Both the position numbers and the translations under genes were made by a program. A stretch of DNA of 64,000 nt, from assembly GCA_949132985.1 (NCBI GenBank), contig CASCGD010000002.1, forward strand, positions 1 through 64,000. The letters run 5' to 3'. The notes under the pieces are model-generated. The model did no database searches. It saw only the letters and a list, made by a program, of their open reading frames with translations, and was not told where the DNA came from. The stretch comes from an uncultured Lachnospiraceae bacterium (lineage in GTDB: Bacteria > Bacillota > Clostridia > Lachnospirales > Lachnospiraceae). Every line of letters begins with the position of its first letter. Position 1 is the first letter of the stretch. Shown here piece after piece: positions 52,201-61,979 of this stretch.

Positions 52201-53184
52201 TTACAGCTGCATCTGCATCACCCCAAACGCCTCCAGTGCCGCGTGATGGCAGCTGTTCAGGTCGATGCTCTCCCCCAGCCTCCGGTTCATACGCTCCAGC
52301 AGGCCGCCGTCCTTCCCCGTCAGATCGTCGTATAAATATCTGCAGATTTTGTGTATATTCTCCCTGTACTTTGCGAAAAACGGCGAGATCTGGGAGATAA
52401 TGTCCTGCTCCGCGGAGGAATCATAGATGCGCATGGTGGGCAGATAAAAGGACTGGTAATTTTGCTTCCACTGTCTGACGAGCCGTTCGTTTTTCAGGTT
52501 TTCCTCAATGTTGTTTCTCAGCTTATCCACATAGGCACGGCAGCCCGCGTCGTCCAGGGAGACCACAAATGAAAGGTGCAGCCCCCGCCCCCGGTAAAAG
52601 ACCTCGATCTCCCTCGGGCCTAAGGAGTTCAAATACCGCAGAAGCGTCCCGTAATCCTCGTTGCTGCTCTCGGAGACGAGCCGGTTTATTTTTGACCACA
52701 AAAATTCCTGATAATCGCTGGTGATATCATCCGGGATAAAAGGACTCCAGAGATAGCGGTTCAATATCGTCAAATCCCCGCTGCCGCAAAACTCTTCCTC
52801 GTCGATGGCCGCCGGAATCCGGGCTTTATGCATCGTCTCGTACAGGGAGTCGAGGCTGATCTGAAGCGGAAGCTTGTCCAGAACGTAACTGATGCTGTCA
52901 ATGATTTTCTCCAGATGCTCCTTCTGTTTCTTCATGGCGGACACATAGTTGCTCAGATAATAGGCGGCGGTAGCCGGCTCCTTCATAACGGAGCGGATCA
53001 TGGAAATCGGGAAGCCTGCATTGCGAAACTCGGCAATCAGCATCAGCCTCCGCACATCCTCCTCCCGGAACTCGTAGTATCCGTTTGCCTCGTTCACCGG
53101 CGGGGCTAAAAGCTCCTCCTTCATATAAAAATAGATGGTCCGCTTTTTTATTCCTGTTTTTTTGCTGACTTCATGAATCTTCAT
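52201..53184 (-). CDS. MerR family transcriptional regulator
   Basis: 327 residues from the ATG at 53184. The N-terminal MerR winged helix (KIHEVSKKTGIKKRTIYFYMKE, then NGYYEFREEDVRRLMLIAEF) is followed by a coiled-coil dimer helix and a roughly 200-residue C-terminal domain, probably effector-binding. A -10-like TATACT lies directly before this ATG, so the mRNA may be leaderless; an upstream in-frame ATG at 53202 also lacks a ribosome site. Divergent from the OYE-SDR fusion gene, whose promoter has a MerR-type spacer. Confidence 0.85.
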   Translation of the reverse strand: MKIHEVSKKTGIKKRTIYFYMKEELLAPPVNEANGYYEFREEDVRRLMLIAEFRNAGFPISMIRSVMKEPATAAYYLSNYVSAMKKQKEHLEKIIDSISYVLDKLPLQISLDSLYETMHKARIPAAIDEEEFCGSGDLTILNRYLWSPFIPDDITSDYQEFLWSKINRLVSESSNEDYGTLLRYLNSLGPREIEVFYRGRGLHLSFVVSLDDAGCRAYVDKLRNNIEENLKNERLVRQWKQNYQSFYLPTMRIYDSSAEQDIISQISPFFAKYRENIHKICRYLYDDLTGKDGGLLERMNRRLGESIDLNSCHHAALEAFGVMQMQL

Positions 53185-53295
53185 AGTAGAAGTATACACC
53201 ATACTGTAAGGTTTTAAAAGTAAAAAAGTGAATAATGTTCGAATATTCTCGCATATTGTCAGTTTATTCTCATAATAATGTCAATTTTCCGCTTA

Positions 53296-53326
53296 TTGAC
53301 ACTACACCAGATGTAGATGGTATACT
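53296..53326 (+). promoter_or_regulatory. MerR-type activatable promoter of the OYE-SDR fusion gene
   Basis: -35 TTGACA (53296-53301) and -10 TATACT (53321-53326) separated by 19 bp, the over-long spacer typical of MerR-activated promoters. The dyad CTACACCAGATGTAG (53302-53316) lies inside the spacer, where MerR proteins bind and twist the DNA. Confidence 0.8.
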
Positions 53327-53370
53327 GGTAGCAGCAGGAAAAAACAGGCAGCCGTCAGGCATTGTGCGGC

Positions 53371-53420
53371 ATGCCTTCTGGCAGCATGCCCGCGAGCGAA
53401 AGCGAACGGGCGGCACATGA
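53371..53420 (+). repeat. 5'-leader hairpin element, copy B
   Basis: Contains GCCCGCGAGCGAAAGCGAAC and ends just before the ribosome site AGGGAGGG of the fusion gene. Same orientation and position relative to the start codon as copy A at 12878-12925. Confidence 0.6.
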
Positions 53421-53438
53421 AAAAGGGAGGGTTCTTTT

Positions 53439-56400
53439 ATGTACGAAAAAATGTTTGAGCCAATTAAAATCCGTGGTCTGGAAATGAAAAACCGGGTCGT
53501 CTATTCCGCAGCGGGCACAAAATTTTCCGGGAAACAGGGAAGCTTTGTGACGGACAAGCTGATCGATTATCACGTAGCCAGGGTAAAGGGCGGCAGCGGA
53601 CTGAACATCGTTGAGGTATCCAGTGTACATACGCCCAGCGCGCCGCGGAATTTCCTGTCCATCTCCGAGGACATGTATGTGCCGGGCTTAAAAAAGCTGG
53701 TGGACGCTATCCATGAAGCGGGCGGCAAAGCAGCCATCCAGCTCTGGCAGGGCGGCATGGCGGTGGGCAGCGACCGCACGGCGCAGATTCTGGTGTCAAG
53801 CGACACACCCGTCAGCGCCGAGATGACGCTTCCGGCGATCACCCTTGATCAGATGAAGGAGGTCGTGGACTGCTTCGGAAAGGCCGCAAAACGGGCAAGC
53901 GACTGCGGCTTTGACGCCGTGGAGTTCCACTGCGCGCACAATTATCTCCCTCACTCCTTCTTAAGCGGCGGCATGAACCGCAGAACGGACGAGTACGGCG
54001 GGAGCCTTGAGAACCGGGCGAAGTTCCCGCTGGAATGCATCCGGGCGATCCGCGCGAATCTGCGGGAGGACATGCCGCTGTTCATGCGCATCGACGCTCA
54101 GGATGATTACCTCGAAAACGGCATGACCATCGACGACACCATCACCTTCTGCAACTGGGCGAAGGAGGCGGGTGTGGACGTGCTCGATGTCTCCAGAGGA
54201 AACTTCATCTCCGCAGCGATCAAATATGAGGTTCCCTCCATCGATACACCCCAGGGCTTCAACATCGACAATGCCGCAAAAATCCGCCAGGGCACAGGCA
54301 TGCTCACCATCGGCGTGGGCCGCATCAACACCCCCGACATCGCGGAAAAGGCTCTGGCGGAGGACAAGGTGGACATGGTGGTCATGTGCAGGGCACAGTA
54401 CGTTGACCCCGAGTTCTTAAACAAGGTAAAGGACGGCCGTCTGGATGAGATCACCTACTGTATCGGCTGTGACCAGGGCTGCTACGACGGCTTTGAAAAT
54501 ATGGACGTGCCCCATGTCACCTGTCTGTTAAACCCCGCCATCGGAAGGGAAAAGGAGTGCGCGCTCATTCCGGCCAAAAAGTCTGAGACGGTTCTGATCG
54601 CCGGAGGCGGCATCGCAGGTCTGAAAGCTGCAATCACTTTAAAGCAGCGGGGACACAATCCTGTGATAATGGAAGCAAAGGACACCCTCGGCGGCCAGTT
54701 CGTGCTGGCCGGAAAGGCGCCGCGCAAGAAGGAAATGGAGGACGCGGTTGTTCTGATGGCAAAGCAGGCGAAGAAGCTTGGCGTGGACATCCGTCTGAAC
54801 ACAAAGGTTACCGCAGAAACAATTCAGCAGATGAAGCCGCACACCTTCATAAACGCCATCGGCGCGGCTCCCCTTATTCCCGACATTCCGGGAACGGATC
54901 TGGCGTGCGTCGTCAACTCCCATGAAGTGCTCGCGGGCACAAAGGAGCTTACCGGAAACATTGTCGTCATCGGCGGCGGCCTGGTGGGCACGGAGACGGC
55001 AGAATTTGCGGCTGCAAGGGGATGTAAGGTAACGATTCTCGAAATGCTCCCGCAAATCGCATCGGATCTTGGCTCCGTCCGCAAAACCTGCGTGCTGGAA
55101 AATGTCTACGCGGCAGGCATTACCCCGGTATGCGAGGCAACGGTTAAGGAGATACAGCCGGGAAAGGTCATCGCCGAAAAGGGCGGAGAAACCCTCACCT
55201 TTGACTGTGATTTCGCAGTGCTTGCCATCGGCTCGAAGGCGCGTTGCGGAAAAGAGCTGGAGGCGGCCTGCCGCGAAAACGGCGTCGCATACTTTTGCGT
55301 CGGCGATGCCTGCGGCGCAAGACGCGCGCTGGTCGCGGTCCGCGAGGCCTTCGACGTGGCGCTCACCTTTGACCGCGAGGACGTGCGAAGAGATGCCTTA
55401 AAGCCGAAAAAACGAGTATTTCTGACCGGAGCATCCGGCACTATGGGACAGGAGACGTTAACGCAGCTTCTGAACCGTTCCTCCCGCTTCAACGTGCGCG
55501 CCATCGTACGCGATTCCGAGAAGAACCGCGCGCTGATGAAAAAATTTGCCTGCCCGGCTCTTGAAATCGTCTGGGGCGACATGGCGGATTACGACACGAT
55601 TTTGAGATGCGTCACCGGCTCCGACTATGTGCTCCACATCGGCGCGATGGTCTCCCCCATGGCGGACGATTTTCCGAAAGAGACACTCTACACCAATATC
55701 GGCTCTACACTGAACATCATCAAGGCCATCAAGGAGCAGGAGGACCCGGACAAGGTGCACTTCGCCTATGTAGGAACCGTGGCCATGACCGGACACCGGG
55801 CGGACCCGATTCAGTTCGGGCGTGTCGGCGACCCCATCTGCCCGTCGATCTTTGACTACTATGCGCTCAGCAAGGTATTCTCGGAGATGGCGCTGTTTGA
55901 CAGCGGCTTAAAGTACTGGGTCAGCATCCGTCAGACCGGACAGCACCCCAGCAACCAGGCCGCGGCCAGTCTGCCGATTATCACGCACCAGCCGCCCAAC
56001 AACGTGCTCGAGTGGGCGACCTCCATCGAATCCGGCATCTGCATGGCTAATCTGTGCGAGGACTGGGTACCGAAAAGCTTTTGGAGAAAAGCGTACAATT
56101 TAAGCAGCGGCGAGGGCTACCGCCTGACGACGTGGGAGCTGATGGATATCAATCTGGGCGCATTCGGTATCGGATTAAAGGATATTCAGGATCCGAAGCA
56201 TATGGCAAAATACAACTTCCACGGCCAATATTATACAGATTCCAAAGCTCTGGACGATATACTCCACTTCCGCTGCATTCCGGCTGAGCAGTACTGGGAA
56301 GGTGTGCGCGAGGAGATGCGCAGAATGAAGAGAAATCCGATGATCGCCGCCATGTTCCCCACGGCTGAGCAGATGTTTGAAAACAACAAGCAGATCGGGC

Positions 56401-56909
56401 ACAAACGCATGGGTACTTACTGGATGCTCGAGAACAACGAGGAGGACTGGATAAAAGCATTCTACGGCTCAAAGGAGCAGGCCGAATCCATCCCTGACTG
56501 GGATGCATATGAGCTGTACCACCCGAGTGAGGAAGAGACATTCCTGAATCACGGATACGACGAGTCAAAGGCTCTGGACGAGCTGACGCTGGAGGATTTG
56601 CAGGGCATCGCAAAATTCAGAGGCGGCGAATGTCTGGCGACGGACATCCCGGATATCTACACGCCCATCCGCTGGAAGAGTGCAGAAGGCTACGAGTTTG
56701 ACATGAGCGTCAACGCTGTTGTGCAAGGTGGACACTGGGCACCGGAATGCTTAAAGGAGGCGTGGACCTACGGCTCGCAGGCAAAGTACAACCCGTTCCT
56801 CGGGCAGGTTTGGTGGCCGATTCATCCCGAGACGGATGACTATTCCATCAAAATGGCGTACAGCGCCTATGATATCTGCAACGAATTAAAGGAGAAGCTC
56901 GGGCTGTAA
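53439..56909 (+). CDS. Fusion: Old Yellow Enzyme/4Fe-4S/FAD reductase plus extended SDR
   Basis: 1156 residues. About 1-335: OYE-type FMN barrel (HCAHNYLPHSFLSGGMNRR). Cys341, 344, 348 and 362 form the 4Fe-4S motif of the 2,4-dienoyl-CoA reductase/BaiCD group. About 380-650: FAD- and NAD(P)H-binding domains (IAGGGIAGLKAA, VVIGGGLVGTETAEFAAARG). From about 657: extended short-chain dehydrogenase with FLTGASGTMGQETL and catalytic Tyr808-x3-Lys812; residues about 970-1156 are unfamiliar. OYE-FAD reductases alone are about 650-680 residues, so the SDR is an added module. Predicted to reduce an enone or enoate and act on a carbonyl or hydroxyl of the same molecule. The frame is continuous through the junction. 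Confidence 0.88.
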   Translation: MYEKMFEPIKIRGLEMKNRVVYSAAGTKFSGKQGSFVTDKLIDYHVARVKGGSGLNIVEVSSVHTPSAPRNFLSISEDMYVPGLKKLVDAIHEAGGKAAIQLWQGGMAVGSDRTAQILVSSDTPVSAEMTLPAITLDQMKEVVDCFGKAAKRASDCGFDAVEFHCAHNYLPHSFLSGGMNRRTDEYGGSLENRAKFPLECIRAIRANLREDMPLFMRIDAQDDYLENGMTIDDTITFCNWAKEAGVDVLDVSRGNFISAAIKYEVPSIDTPQGFNIDNAAKIRQGTGMLTIGVGRINTPDIAEKALAEDKVDMVVMCRAQYVDPEFLNKVKDGRLDEITYCIGCDQGCYDGFENMDVPHVTCLLNPAIGREKECALIPAKKSETVLIAGGGIAGLKAAITLKQRGHNPVIMEAKDTLGGQFVLAGKAPRKKEMEDAVVLMAKQAKKLGVDIRLNTKVTAETIQQMKPHTFINAIGAAPLIPDIPGTDLACVVNSHEVLAGTKELTGNIVVIGGGLVGTETAEFAAARGCKVTILEMLPQIASDLGSVRKTCVLENVYAAGITPVCEATVKEIQPGKVIAEKGGETLTFDCDFAVLAIGSKARCGKELEAACRENGVAYFCVGDACGARRALVAVREAFDVALTFDREDVRRDALKPKKRVFLTGASGTMGQETLTQLLNRSSRFNVRAIVRDSEKNRALMKKFACPALEIVWGDMADYDTILRCVTGSDYVLHIGAMVSPMADDFPKETLYTNIGSTLNIIKAIKEQEDPDKVHFAYVGTVAMTGHRADPIQFGRVGDPICPSIFDYYALSKVFSEMALFDSGLKYWVSIRQTGQHPSNQAAASLPIITHQPPNNVLEWATSIESGICMANLCEDWVPKSFWRKAYNLSSGEGYRLTTWELMDINLGAFGIGLKDIQDPKHMAKYNFHGQYYTDSKALDDILHFRCIPAEQYWEGVREEMRRMKRNPMIAAMFPTAEQMFENNKQIGHKRMGTYWMLENNEEDWIKAFYGSKEQAESIPDWDAYELYHPSEEETFLNHGYDESKALDELTLEDLQGIAKFRGGECLATDIPDIYTPIRWKSAEGYEFDMSVNAVVQGGHWAPECLKEAWTYGSQAKYNPFLGQVWWPIHPETDDYSIKMAYSAYDICNELKEKLGL

Positions 56910-56915
56910 TCAAAC

Positions 56916-56969
56916 ACCCCGCGGCAAGCAACCGGGTATCAATCCTGCAGCGTTGCAGAGCGGCGGGGT
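56916..56969 (+). terminator. Probable terminator of the fusion gene
   Basis: ACCCCGC/GCGGGGT arms around a long loop that contains its own CTGCA/TGCAG hairpin, then TATTT. Weak U-run. Confidence 0.4.
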
Positions 56970-57013
56970 ATTTGACCCTCGCCGCAGTCGGCCTTTGTTT
57001 ACTTTTCTCAGGT

Positions 57014-57140
57014 CAGGAATGCGCATTTTCTGCGCATTCCGTGAGAACATGATTCAGGTGTGCGGGGCGATTTTTGCGAAGCAAAATTTGCATATCGCCC
57101 CGCATCGTTACTATGAGCGGCTCTTAGGCCGCGAATCGTA
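57014..57140. repeat. Structured intergenic element, copy 2
   Basis: Hairpin GGAATGCGCA/TGCGCATTCC, core AGAACATGATTCAG, outer stem TGCGGGGCGAT/ATCGCCCCGCA, then CGTTAC/GTAACG around a CGGCTCTTAGGCCG hairpin. Same order of parts and same core as at 17526-17690. With the MITE-like repeat it fills most of the 56910-57537 gap. Confidence 0.55.
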
Positions 57141-57252
57141 ACGGTCTTTGGTTAAATGTAAATCGGATTCACCTTTTTTCCCTTGATTTCAAAAAAAACA
57201 AGTGCTATGGTATTGTTACGGCTGAGATGGACATTTGCATTCCGTGGAAATA

Positions 57253-57414
57253 TATTACTGCAGCGGTTCAATATCAATGTTTTTACTTGTATAAATTTCT
57301 ATCTGCTACGTTGTCATCAATCGCTGTGGCACTCGCTGCAGCTCAATCTTTTGCCTTGCAGAATAAAAATTGATTCTGCGTAAAATTCATTGATATTTAA
57401 CCGCCATAGTAATA
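57253..57414. repeat. MITE-like interspersed repeat, copy 2 (162 bp)
   Basis: Ends TATTACTGCAGCGGTTCAAT and, read from the right, TATTACTATGGCGGTTAAAT; core shared with copy 1 including CTTTTGCCTTGCAGAATAAA. A 12-bp insertion (TGGCACTCGCTG) accounts for the extra length. Confidence 0.8.
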
Positions 57415-57431
57415 CATACAACACAAAGGCA

Positions 57432-57535
57432 GAAACACCCTGCGGGTATACCTGTTTGCCAAAAAGCAGGCTATTAAGGAGGAAACACCCTGCGGGTATA
57501 CCTGTTTGCCAAAAAGCAGGCTATTAAGGAGGAAA
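57432..57535 (+). repeat. 50-bp tandem duplication including the ribosome site of the malic enzyme gene
   Basis: Units 57432-57481 and 57482-57531 are identical, each with a hairpin CCTGTTT/AAGCAGG and the Shine-Dalgarno AAGGAGG; the second sits 6 nt before the ATG at 57538. The first Shine-Dalgarno has no start codon at the right distance. Confidence 0.92.
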
Positions 57536-57537
57536 AT

Positions 57538-58688
<1,151 letters not shown>

Positions 58689-58692
<4 letters not shown>

Positions 58693-59708
58693 GCGGGCAG
58701 GCAGGCCGCAGGGAGCAGGCACAAGACGCATTTCCCCTGCCAAAGCATCCGCCCTCAGGCGGGATCGGCAGGCAGGCACCGCGCTGGGGCGAAAAGCCCT
58801 ACCACAGCCTGGATTTCCACCTAAAGCAGCACTTCGGGGAAAAAGTGTACCGACTCTCCCTAAACGGCGGCTTCTCCTGCCCGAACCGGGACGGCACACG
58901 CGGCACATCCGGCTGTCTCTTTTGCAGTGCAGGAGGCTCCGGCGACTTTGCGGCGGATCAGGGGCTTCCCATCCCTGCACAGCTTGTGCAGGCGCGGGAA
59001 AAAATTGCCGCCAAGACAAACGCCCGCCTCTTTATCGCCTACTTTCAGGCGTACACGAACACCTACGCAAATACCGGCTATCTGCGCCGTGTTTTTTCCG
59101 AGGCGCTTGCACCGCCCGATATCGCCGCGCTCTCCATTGCGACCCGGGCGGACTGCCTTGGCGACGAAGTGCTCGACCTGCTTAGCGCGCTGCGGGAAAC
59201 CTTTCACAAGCCTATATGGGTGGAGCTGGGCGTTCAGAGCACCTTCGATGAGACCTTAAGCCGCATGGCCTGCGGCTTTTCCTATGCCGACTGCCGGCGG
59301 GCGATTATGCATTTGCATAACAGAGAAATTCCCGTTGTCGCACATCTGATTCTCGGACTGCCCGGTGAGACAAAGGAAATGATGCTCACATCACTCTCAC
59401 GCGTCTGCCGGTTACCCGTCAACGGGTTAAAGCTGCAGCTGCTCCACGTGCTGGCAGGCACAGGACTGGCCAGAGAATATGAAAAATCTCCCTTCCCGGT
59501 GTTCAAAATGGAGGATTACTGCCAGTTTATCGTTTCCTGCATCGAACGTATTCCGCCTCAAATCGTACTGCACCGCATCACCGGAGACGGGCCAAAGAGC
59601 CTGCTCATGGCACCTGCATGGAGCGGCGATAAAAAACGCGTGTTAAACCGCATCCATCAGATTTTTTCTGAGCGCAGCACCTGGCAGGGACGGCTGGCCG
59701 AAGACTGA
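58689..59708 (+). CDS. Radical SAM protein of the TIGR01212/YhcC family
   Basis: 339 residues from a GTG that overlaps the malic enzyme stop; no Shine-Dalgarno is visible, so the true start may be a little downstream (conserved sequence begins at KPYHSLDFHLKQHFG). The cluster motif is CPNRDGTRGTSGCLFC, the Cx11Cx2C variant typical of this family, followed by IAYFQAYTNTYAN and GLPGETKEMM. Chemistry in the family is unassigned; relatives are proposed to act in RNA or cofactor metabolism. Confidence 0.85.
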
Positions 59709-59782
59709 GAAACCAAAGACTGCCCGCCTCACCGGAGGCTGCGGCATTTGAACCACTGTTAAAACGGAACACGAGGTGAATC

Positions 59783-60298
59783 ATGACTGAACCGATCACG
59801 ATCTATAAGCTGATGATCCTGGCGCTGCTACAGCGCTCGGACGCGCCCCTCTCCGGGACACAGCTCTCAGACTTTTTTTTAGAAAAGGAATACACAAACT
59901 ATTTTACCGTACAGGAAGCCCTGCACGAGCTGGACGAAAGCGCCTTCATCAAAAAAGAGCCGACTCACAGCAACACCCACTACTCTGTCACACCCGCAGG
60001 CAAGGAAACACTCTCCTTCTTTTCAGATAAGCTCTCTGCGGGAATTTACCAGGACATTGAGGAGTACCTTATCACAAACCGTCTGGCAATTCAGGAGACC
60101 GCCTCTCTTCTGGCCAATTACTATAAGGCCCCCGGCGAGCGCTATGCCGTCCGCTGCCAGCTGAAAGAGCGCGGCCATTCCCGCATCGACCTGACAGTCA
60201 CCGTCCAGGATCGGGAGATTGCACAGGCCATCTGCGAAAACTGGAAAAAGCAGAGCACGGACGTCTATGAATATCTGATGGATTTGCTTGTCAAATGA
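59783..60298 (+). CDS. DUF4364 family protein
   Basis: 171 residues. I recognise the Clostridia-specific DUF4364 family: a winged-helix-like N-terminus (TIYKLMILALLQRSDAPLSG, later HYSVTPAGKETLSFF) and an alpha/beta C-terminal half. Probably a DNA-binding regulator of unknown target. GAGGTGA precedes the ATG. It ends at the shared bidirectional terminator with sigH. Confidence 0.82.
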   Translation: MTEPITIYKLMILALLQRSDAPLSGTQLSDFFLEKEYTNYFTVQEALHELDESAFIKKEPTHSNTHYSVTPAGKETLSFFSDKLSAGIYQDIEEYLITNRLAIQETASLLANYYKAPGERYAVRCQLKERGHSRIDLTVTVQDREIAQAICENWKKQSTDVYEYLMDLLVK

Positions 60299-60302
60299 AA
60301 AA

Positions 60303-60400
60303 GGGGCTGCCGCACGAAGCAAAGCATATACAAGATATCGTATAAAAGAATGGTTGAATCGAACGATATCTTGTATCATGTTTCTTAGTGCGGCAGCTCC
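60303..60400. terminator. Bidirectional nested-hairpin terminator between the DUF4364 gene and sigH
   Basis: Outer arms GGGGCTGCCGCAC (60303-60315)/GTGCGGCAGCTCC (60388-60400) enclose a perfect 14-bp inner pair ATACAAGATATCGT (60328-60341)/ACGATATCTTGTAT (60363-60376). Convergent genes end on both sides. Confidence 0.65.
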
Positions 60401-60436
60401 CGTAGCTTGAGACAATCCGTTTAAAAATCAAACGGA

Positions 60437-61048
60437 TTACAAGGCTTTTGGCCGTCCCACCTTCCCCCGAATGCGCTGCAGCGCGTTATCGATGGACTTC
60501 GGCGTTTTCCCCAGCTCCTGTGCAATCTGCCGATAGTCCATCCCCTGCAGATACAGATCGCACACCTGCTTTTCCATCGGGCTTAAAACTGCTGCCAGAC
60601 GGGAGGAAAAATCCTCATAATTTTCCTGCCGGATCAAAAGGCGCTCAGGATTCTGCTCTCCGTCCGCCACCAGCGTATCCCCCACTGTCAGGCCGTTTTC
60701 CTCCCCCGTCTCCTCCGAAAAGGAAATATACGAATTTAACGGCACATGCTTGAGACGCTGCGACGCCTCGATGGCATGATACATCTGACGCCGGATACAC
60801 AGCCTTGCAAACGTGTAAAAGGACGACTCCTTTTCCGACGAAAAGTCACGGATTGCCTTGAACAGCCCGATCATTCCCTCCTGAATGAGGTCCTCCTTTT
60901 CCGCCCCGATCAGATAGAGGGCATTCGCCTCCCGCGTGACCAGATGCTTATATTTATTACACAGATAATCCGTTATACTGTCGTTGCCGCCGGAGAGCTG
61001 CGCCAAAAGCTCCTCGTCGCCAACCCCCTCATAGCTATTCTCTTTCAT
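60437..61048 (-). CDS. sigH: RNA polymerase sigma-H factor (SigH/Spo0H family)
   Basis: 203 residues: region 2 (YKHLVTREANALYLIGAEKEDLIQEGMIGLFKAIRDF, FYTFARLCIRRQMYHAIEAS) and region 4 (LSPMEKQVCDLYLQGMDYRQIAQELGKTPKSIDNALQRI). The position directly after rlmB in the cysS-mrnC-rlmB-sigH series is the classical Firmicutes location. Overlaps rlmB by 4 nt. In Bacillus it directs early sporulation and competence genes; whether this strain sporulates cannot be seen here. Confidence 0.93.
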   Translation of the reverse strand: MKENSYEGVGDEELLAQLSGGNDSITDYLCNKYKHLVTREANALYLIGAEKEDLIQEGMIGLFKAIRDFSSEKESSFYTFARLCIRRQMYHAIEASQRLKHVPLNSYISFSEETGEENGLTVGDTLVADGEQNPERLLIRQENYEDFSSRLAAVLSPMEKQVCDLYLQGMDYRQIAQELGKTPKSIDNALQRIRGKVGRPKAL

Positions 61049-61809
61049 TGATGATCTCCCAGCCGCTGCCGCACGATCTCATAGGAGAGCACGCCGCAGG
61101 CAACCGACGCGTTTAAAGAATCGATATCGCCCTTCATCGGAATCGCCGCTGTCATATCACAGCGCTCCCGCACCAGCTTGCCGACACCCTCTCCCTCGCT
61201 GCCGATCACAACACCGATTGGACCCGTCAGATTCAGGTCGTACATCGGCGTACCTCCCATGTCCGCGCAGACAAACCACATGCCCTCTTTTTTCAACTCC
61301 TCAATCGTTGCGGAAAGGTTCGTCACCTTTGCCACCGGTGTGTAGTTGATGGCTCCGGCGGAAGCCTTTGCGACGACTGCCGTAAGTCCTGCCGCACGCC
61401 GCTTCGGAATAACAACCCCGTGGGCACCTGCCAGATTGGCCGTTCGGATGATGGCACCCAGATTATGAGGATCCTCGATGCCGTCCAGCAGGATCAAAAA
61501 GGGCGCTTCCCCCTTCTGTCTCGCGCGCGCCAGAAGATCCTCCACCTGTGCATAGGCATAGACAGCGGTCCGGGCAATCACGCCCTGATGCCTTCCGGTT
61601 TCCGAGAGCTGGTCCAGGCGCTCCTTCGTCACAAAATCCAGGATCGTATCGTGCTTTCTCGCCTCGCGGATAATGGTGCGCACCGGCCCGTCCTGACAGC
61701 CGTCCAGAACATAGAGCTTGTCCACCGTCTTTCCCGAGCGCAACGCCTCCAAAACGGCGTTGCGCCCCTCGATCTTTGTCTCCGCTGTCTCGAATTTCAT
61801 TTCTCCCAT
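61045..61809 (-). CDS. rlmB: 23S rRNA (guanosine(2251)-2'-O)-methyltransferase
   Basis: 254 residues: N-terminal L30e-like substrate-binding domain (IEGRNAVLEALRSGKTVDKLYV) and C-terminal SpoU knot with motif 1 DPHNLGAIIRTANLAGAHGV, motif 2 IGSEGEGVGKLVRERCD and motif 3 SLNASVACGVLSYE. All catalytic elements present. Confidence 0.93.
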   Translation of the reverse strand: MGEMKFETAETKIEGRNAVLEALRSGKTVDKLYVLDGCQDGPVRTIIREARKHDTILDFVTKERLDQLSETGRHQGVIARTAVYAYAQVEDLLARARQKGEAPFLILLDGIEDPHNLGAIIRTANLAGAHGVVIPKRRAAGLTAVVAKASAGAINYTPVAKVTNLSATIEELKKEGMWFVCADMGGTPMYDLNLTGPIGVVIGSEGEGVGKLVRERCDMTAAIPMKGDIDSLNASVACGVLSYEIVRQRLGDHQ

Positions 61810-61858
61810 GTCTCTTCTGCTCCTCTTATCACAAACATCCGGCCATAAAACCTATTTC

Positions 61859-61979
61859 CCCGCAGCCGGGCATCTCCCACACTCTGTTTCACGGTTTTCC
61901 CGCAACCGGATAAATCCCGCGCGCTGTTTCACGTTTTTTCCTGCAGCCGGATAAATCCGGTGTGCATTTTCACGGTTCC
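61859..61979. repeat. Degenerate 40-bp tandem repeat (three units) between mrnC and rlmB
   Basis: Units start at 61859, 61899 and 61940 and share CCsGCArCCGG, ATAAATCC and GTTTCACGGTTTT-like parts. The third unit includes the mrnC stop codon. No function apparent. Confidence 0.6.
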
